A stretch of 54,189 bases of DNA from an uncultured Oscillospiraceae bacterium (GTDB lineage Bacteria > Bacillota > Clostridia > Oscillospirales > Oscillospiraceae), in assembly GCA_944387775.1 (NCBI GenBank), contig CALXGE010000003.1:1-54189 (forward strand). Reading direction: 5' to 3'. A program made the translations under genes and the position numbers. Positions 50,263 through 54,189 of the stretch are shown one piece after another; position 1 is the stretch's first letter, and the number at the start of each line of letters is the position of its first letter. The notes under the pieces are model-generated. The model had not been told where the DNA came from, searched no databases, and worked only from the letters and a program-made list of their open reading frames with translations.

Positions 50263-50589
50263 ATGGCTAAGCTGGAACGGCAGATCCATGGAGATTTTGA
50301 CACTGTTCTGGGCCAGATCCACCAGGCCGTAATTGACTCCGGCGTCTCCGCCGACTTTGAGGACGGCAGCGAATGGTCCTCCAACGGCGTGCGCTGCGCT
50401 GTTCGGGTATACGAGCGCTACAGCGCCATCGGCGGCAACCGGGTGAGCATGAACGTGACCCTGGTGGGGGAGGGAGACCATCTGTTCCTCTCCGCCATCA
50501 CCTCTGGCGGCAGCCAGGCCATGTTCTTCAAGATCAACACCTGGGGGGAGGACGCCTTTCTGGACTGCCTGCGGGACTTGAATCTTTAG
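50263..50589 (+). CDS. DUF6054-like small protein
   Basis: A 108-residue soluble protein resembling the DUF6054 family of Clostridia. Its segments LERQIHGDFDTVLGQIHQAVIDSGVSADFEDGSEW, RCAVRVYERYSAIGGNRVSMNVTLVGEGDHLFLSAITSGGSQAMFFKINTWGEDAFLD suggest an alpha/beta, heat-shock-cognate-like fold. There is no catalytic motif. AAAGGAAGGGG precedes the ATG strongly. It is inserted between ruvA and ruvB and probably co-transcribed. Function unknown; the family name is from memory of the pattern. Confidence 0.65.
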   Translation: MAKLERQIHGDFDTVLGQIHQAVIDSGVSADFEDGSEWSSNGVRCAVRVYERYSAIGGNRVSMNVTLVGEGDHLFLSAITSGGSQAMFFKINTWGEDAFLDCLRDLNL

Positions 50590-50604
50590 AACAAGAGAAA
50601 CATT

Positions 50605-50775
50605 ATGGAATACGAAAATCGTAAAACAACAAAAACCATTGTAAAATCTGGGATTACCTTTGGTACCTGTCTCGCCATGGTGATCTCATACACAAATTGG
50701 CACTCAGTATTCTGGGCCATTGTTCATGGCCTCATGAGCTGGGCCTATGTGATCTACTACATCATCCGCTATTAA
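50605..50775 (+). CDS. Tiny membrane protein between the DUF6054-like gene and ruvB
   Basis: A 56-residue protein (MEYENRKTTKTIVKSGITFGTCLAMV, then SYTNWHSVFWAIVHGLMSWAYVIYYIIRY). A basic N-terminus precedes two hydrophobic stretches (residues 17-27 and 33-55), which look like one re-entrant and one spanning helix. Aromatic-rich small proteins of this type occur in many Firmicutes with no function known. The ribosome binding site is weak (AAGAGA), and translation may depend on coupling to the preceding gene 15 bases away. Coding is supported by the clean frame and membrane pattern only. Confidence 0.55.
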   Translation: MEYENRKTTKTIVKSGITFGTCLAMVISYTNWHSVFWAIVHGLMSWAYVIYYIIRY

Positions 50776-50811
50776 TAGTTGGTGGCGGGCGAAAAGGGGA
50801 GAGAAGGACCT

Positions 50812-51870
50812 TTGAGTATTGATTTTTCCGGTAACGACGTATACATGGAGGAGGAGCCCTCCCTGGTGACCACCACCCTGACGGCGGCGGACGAGGGGGA
50901 GTACTCCCTGCGGCCCAAGACCCTGAAGGAGTACATCGGTCAGGAGAAGGCTAAAGGCAACCTGGAGGTATTTATCCAGGCGGCCAAGATGCGCCATGAG
51001 CCGCTGGACCATGTGTTGCTCCACGGCCCTCCGGGTCTGGGCAAGACCACCCTCAGCGGCATCATTGCCAACGAGATGGGCGTCAACGTCCGCATCACCT
51101 CCGGCCCCGCTATTGAGAAGGCCGGAGATTTGGCGGCCCTCCTTACCAACTTAAACGAAAATGATATCCTCTTTGTGGACGAGATCCACCGCCTCAACCA
51201 CTCGGTGGAGGAGGTGCTCTATCCCGCCATGGAGGACTTCGCCATTGACATCATCATCGGCAAGGGTCCCTCTGCCAACTCCATCCGGCTGGACCTGCCG
51301 AAGTTCACCCTCATCGGAGCCACCACCCGTGCCGGGCAGCTCTCTGCGCCTCTCCGGGACCGCTTCGGCGTGACGCTGCGGCTGGAGCTCTACACCCCCG
51401 AGGAGCTGGCGCTGATCGTTACCCGGTCCGCCGGAATCCTGGAGGCCCCCATTGAGCCCGACGGTGCCATGGAGATCGCCCGGCGCAGCCGTGGCACGCC
51501 CCGGATTGCCAATCGGATGCTCCGTCGGGTCCGGGATTTCGCCCAGGTGAAGGCTGACGGCGTCATCACAAGGGAAGTAGCCGACGCAGCCCTCACCGCC
51601 CTGGAGGTGGATTACCTGGGGCTGGACAACATTGACCGCCGGATGCTCTCCGCTATCATTCAGTATTACGGCGGCGGACCGGTGGGCCTTGAAACCCTGG
51701 CGGCCACCATCAACGAGGAATCGGTAACTCTGGAGGACGTATACGAACCCTACCTTATGCAGATTGGCTTTCTCACCCGGACTCCCCGAGGCCGGTGCGT
51801 CACTCACAAGGCCTATGAGCATCTGGGGCTCAGTATCCCCGGCGGCGCCATGGACCAGCTGAGCCTGTAA
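50812..51870 (+). CDS. ruvB: Holliday junction branch migration helicase RuvB
   Basis: AAA+ motor that drives branch migration. The 352-residue protein has [26 protein letters not shown], Walker [16 protein letters not shown], Walker [12 protein letters not shown], sensor 1 [13 protein letters not shown], arginine finger in RDRFGV, and the C-terminal winged helix [21 protein letters not shown] with [13 protein letters not shown] at 50812 is taken as the start because GAGAAGGA precedes it and ATG 50845 has no site; the exact start is uncertain. Confidence 0.96.
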   Translation: MSIDFSGNDVYMEEEPSLVTTTLTAADEGEYSLRPKTLKEYIGQEKAKGNLEVFIQAAKMRHEPLDHVLLHGPPGLGKTTLSGIIANEMGVNVRITSGPAIEKAGDLAALLTNLNENDILFVDEIHRLNHSVEEVLYPAMEDFAIDIIIGKGPSANSIRLDLPKFTLIGATTRAGQLSAPLRDRFGVTLRLELYTPEELALIVTRSAGILEAPIEPDGAMEIARRSRGTPRIANRMLRRVRDFAQVKADGVITREVADAALTALEVDYLGLDNIDRRMLSAIIQYYGGGPVGLETLAATINEESVTLEDVYEPYLMQIGFLTRTPRGRCVTHKAYEHLGLSIPGGAMDQLSL

Positions 51871-51874
51871 GATC

Positions 51875-52609
51875 ATGATCTATGCTGACAGAGTGTTTCT
51901 TCGCCGGGAGCTGCCTGAGAGCAGCTATCTGAACGTTCTCCCGGCGGTAAACTGGCTGAAGGACCACCGTCTGATGCTGGATTCCCCGGTAACCTTTCTG
52001 GTAGGGGAAAACGGCAGCGGAAAATCCACTCTGCTGGAAGCCATCGCCGTAGCCTGCGGCTTCAACGCCGAGGGCGGCACCCGGAATTTTTCCTTCTCCA
52101 CCCGGGCTACTCACTCAGAGTTGGGGGAGTATATCACCGTGGCCCGGCGGCGCTATCCCCGGGACGGCTTTTTTCTCCGAGCGGAAAGCTTCTACAATGT
52201 AGCCACCAACATCGATGAGATGGATGAAGACTTTTCTTACGGCCCCAAGGTTATCGAAAGCTACGGCGGAGTATCCCTACACCATCAGTCCCACGGTGAG
52301 AGCTTCCTCGCTCTAGTGCAGAACCGATTCGGTGGAAACGGGCTATACCTTCTGGACGAACCGGAAGCGGCGCTGTCGCCCACCCGGCAGCTGACATTGC
52401 TGGGGGAGATGCACCAACTGGCAGAGCGGGACTCTCAGTTCATTGTGGCTACCCATTCGCCCATTCTGATGGCCTATCCCGGGGCTAGAATCTACCAGCT
52501 CAGCGAGGACGGCATAGAGCCAGTGCAGTACCAGGAAACTGAGCACTACCAGCTCACAAGGCGTTTTCTGGAGGACCCAGAGCGGATGCTCCGGTACCTG
52601 TTTTCTTAG
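51875..52609 (+). CDS. Predicted AAA/SMC-type ATPase
   Basis: A 244-residue ATPase of the COG3910-like group: Walker A FLVGENGSGKSTLLEAIAVACG (residues 42-63), a middle variable part (NFSFSTRATHSELGEYITVARR), ABC-like signature region SHGESFLALV, and Walker B LYLLDEPEAALSPTRQ with the H-loop VATHSPILMAYP. It has no DNA-binding or membrane segment and no coiled coil. Related proteins are single-domain ABC-like ATPases of unclear function. It starts four bases after ruvB and is followed by a zincin-like gene. Confidence 0.85.
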   Translation: MIYADRVFLRRELPESSYLNVLPAVNWLKDHRLMLDSPVTFLVGENGSGKSTLLEAIAVACGFNAEGGTRNFSFSTRATHSELGEYITVARRRYPRDGFFLRAESFYNVATNIDEMDEDFSYGPKVIESYGGVSLHHQSHGESFLALVQNRFGGNGLYLLDEPEAALSPTRQLTLLGEMHQLAERDSQFIVATHSPILMAYPGARIYQLSEDGIEPVQYQETEHYQLTRRFLEDPERMLRYLFS

Positions 52610-52659
52610 GATGAAGAGACGTAGTTCGGACCACTTCAATATTATTCTGAGGAAAGCCT

Positions 52660-53193
52660 ATGCTGGATATAGAAGTATATTTTGAGCGGTACTGTAAGGA
52701 ACACGACCTGGAAATCGCCCTCTCCTGGGAGATGCCGGAAGGATATGAAACAGCTTTTGGATCTTTTGACCCGACCCGCCGAACCCTCTTCCTGAATAAG
52801 TCTCTGCTGCGGACTGCTCCGGAGGAGGAGGCTTTGTTTTATCTCTATCATGAACTTCGCCATGCCCTTCAATATCTTCGCCCGGAGCTGTTTGACCAGC
52901 AGGTCCAAACAAGCCGCTTTTATGTCGTCCTGTATAATGGGGTATGTTACAAGCTGGTAGATAACACCTGGAAGATGTGCGTGCTGACTGGAGATACGGA
53001 ATATTTCAAAGCCGCCTATTTATCGCTGCCATATGAACTGGATGCAAACGTCTATGCCTATCAGGCGGTCAGGGAGATCATTGGCAATACGACGGCACTG
53101 CGGGAGCTGGCTTCTGCGTGGACGCCAGCTAACCCACTCCCCGCAGAGGAACTCGAGCGGCTGTTCTGTCTGATTGACAAAAGTATTGATTAA
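52660..53193 (+). CDS. ImmA/IrrE-like zinc metallopeptidase
   Basis: A 177-residue protein with the zincin motif HELRHALQ (HExxH) at residues 64-71 and a downstream ELDANVYAYQAVREI, which supplies the third-ligand Glu in the same way as the ExEAN motif of ImmA/IrrE peptidases. It has no signal peptide, so it would act in the cytoplasm. ImmA/IrrE proteins often cleave repressors after DNA damage, and its position after ruvB and an ATPase makes that possible but unproven. No partner HTH gene lies adjacent. Confidence 0.72.
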   Translation: MLDIEVYFERYCKEHDLEIALSWEMPEGYETAFGSFDPTRRTLFLNKSLLRTAPEEEALFYLYHELRHALQYLRPELFDQQVQTSRFYVVLYNGVCYKLVDNTWKMCVLTGDTEYFKAAYLSLPYELDANVYAYQAVREIIGNTTALRELASAWTPANPLPAEELERLFCLIDKSID

Positions 53194-53272
53194 AGAAAGC
53201 GGACAGGGTTATTTTTCCTCTGATCTGCTTGCCATTTAGTAATAAAAAGTCTGTAAATAAAGGAGAACCACT

Positions 53273-54189
53273 ATGGGCAAACTATTTGGAACGGACGGGA
53301 TCCGTGGTATTGTAGGAGAGAACCTGACAGCAGAGCTGGCCTTTCGCGTAGGCCAGGCCGTAACCATGGTGCTCAAGGAGAAGAAGGGGAGTGCACCCCT
53401 CATCACCATCGGTATGGACACCCGTATCTCCTCCGACATGCTGGAGAGCGCTCTGATCTCCGGCATCACCTCTGTAGGCGGCGACGTGATGCCCCTGGGC
53501 GTGATCCCCACCCCCGCTGTAGCTTACCTCACGGTAAAAGTCGAGGCGGACGCCGGTGTGGTGATCTCCGCCAGCCACAACCCCTTTGAGCACAACGGCA
53601 TCAAGGTCTTCAACGGCCAGGGCTACAAGCTCTCCGACGTCCTGGAGGAGCAGGTGGAGCAGAAGATCCTCTCCGGTGATCCCATGCCTATCGAGAAGGG
53701 CAGCGGCATCGGCAAGCGGATCCACGGCATGAAGAACCTGAAGTATGAGTACATCAAGCATCTGCAGAGCACTGTCACTGATGATCTGGCCGGCCTTCGG
53801 ATCCTGGTGGACTGCGCCAACGGCGCCGCCGCTGCCACCGCCCCGGATCTCTTTTCCAGCTTTGAGATTGAAGCGGATTTCATCCATCGCAAGCCCAACG
53901 GCGTCAATATCAATGACCACTGCGGCTCTACCCATCTGGACAGTCTGGCCGCCATGGTCACCGCCGGAGGCTACGATCTGGGTGTGGCCTTTGACGGCGA
54001 TGCCGACCGCTGCCTGATGATTGACGAGAAGGGGAACCTCATCGACGGCGACAAAACCATGGCGGTCTGTGGTCTCCACATGCGGGATGAGGGCACCCTC
54101 ACCGGGCGTGCTATCGTGGGTACGGTCATGAGCAATCTGGGCCTCCACGAATTTTGCAACAAGAACAACATCCGCCTCATCTGCACCCC
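53273..54189 (+). CDS. glmM: Phosphoglucosamine mutase (partial, runs off the window)
   Basis: GlmM converts glucosamine-6-phosphate to glucosamine-1-phosphate for UDP-GlcNAc and peptidoglycan synthesis. The first 305 residues are present: KLFGTDGIRGIVGE at the N-terminus, the phospho-Ser loop GVVISASHNPFEHNGIKVF (Ser at about 102), and the Mg2+ loop GVAFDGDADRCLMID. The frame remains open to the right edge, so the sugar-specificity and phosphate-binding domains are not visible. AAAGGAG lies 6 bases before the ATG. Confidence 0.96.
   Translation, partial: MGKLFGTDGIRGIVGENLTAELAFRVGQAVTMVLKEKKGSAPLITIGMDTRISSDMLESALISGITSVGGDVMPLGVIPTPAVAYLTVKVEADAGVVISASHNPFEHNGIKVFNGQGYKLSDVLEEQVEQKILSGDPMPIEKGSGIGKRIHGMKNLKYEYIKHLQSTVTDDLAGLRILVDCANGAAAATAPDLFSSFEIEADFIHRKPNGVNINDHCGSTHLDSLAAMVTAGGYDLGVAFDGDADRCLMIDEKGNLIDGDKTMAVCGLHMRDEGTLTGRAIVGTVMSNLGLHEFCNKNNIRLICT

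Overview
The window is a GC-rich chromosomal segment of an endospore-forming, anaerobic Gram-positive bacterium. It most resembles the gut Oscillospiraceae/Ruminococcaceae (Flavonifractor or Oscillibacter relatives). This placement is inferred from the sporulation genes spoIIGA, sigE, spoIIM and a SpoIID-like gene, the MEP isoprenoid genes dxs and ispE, strong AGGAGG ribosome binding sites, and T-box and riboswitch control. No tRNA, rRNA, CRISPR array, insertion sequence or prophage was seen. Almost all of it is core chromosome.

Layout. 1-5.4 kb: the end of an Na+/amino-acid symporter, then a minus-strand block (small exported protein, ispE, zinc-ribbon protein, DUF1015 protein, apgM). 5.1-10.6 kb: a DUF378 protein, a HAD phosphatase, 3-methyladenine glycosylase, an EamA transporter, two glycosyltransferases and an unusual thymidylate kinase. 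10.8-16.3 kb: a cysteine-rich mini-protein, mltG, a U32 protein, a PNPOx-like protein and an EEP-family hydrolase. 15.4-18.5 kb: spoIIGA-sigE, a Mn2+ riboswitch with mntP, and pcp. 18.5-20.8 kb, minus strand: an EamA transporter and a methionine gamma-lyase family enzyme.

20.9-28.0 kb is the most notable part. A roughly 650-nt structured RNA with its own consensus promoter is followed by a four-helix membrane protein, then dxs, tlyA, nadK, argR and recN. This is the classic neighbourhood of OLE RNA and its membrane partner OapA, so I read it as an OLE locus.

28.1-35.7 kb: an M28 peptidase, a membrane HTH regulator, a tyrosine-type T-box controlling an EamA transporter plus tyrS, an SdpR/SdpI pair with twin operators, and an ABC-F resistance-type protein whose leader carries a three-codon upstream ORF and a terminator. 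35.8-38.7 kb, minus strand: dapA, a DUF1847 gene and asd. 38.9-44.1 kb: a SpoIID-like protein, queA, a small membrane protein, tgt, yajC and a TIGR04086-like gene behind a hairpin that contains its ribosome binding site. 44.1-45.7 kb, minus strand: spoIIM and xerD. 46.2-54.2 kb: a short-form metH, the ruvC-ruvA-ruvB cluster with three small interleaved genes, an AAA ATPase, a zincin-like protein and the start of glmM.

RNA-level control is unusually dense: OLE RNA, a yybP-ykoY Mn2+ riboswitch, a tyrosine T-box, a probable antibiotic-responsive attenuator and a ribosome-binding-site-trapping hairpin. Calls are from reading the sequence and translations; no database search or structure computation was run.
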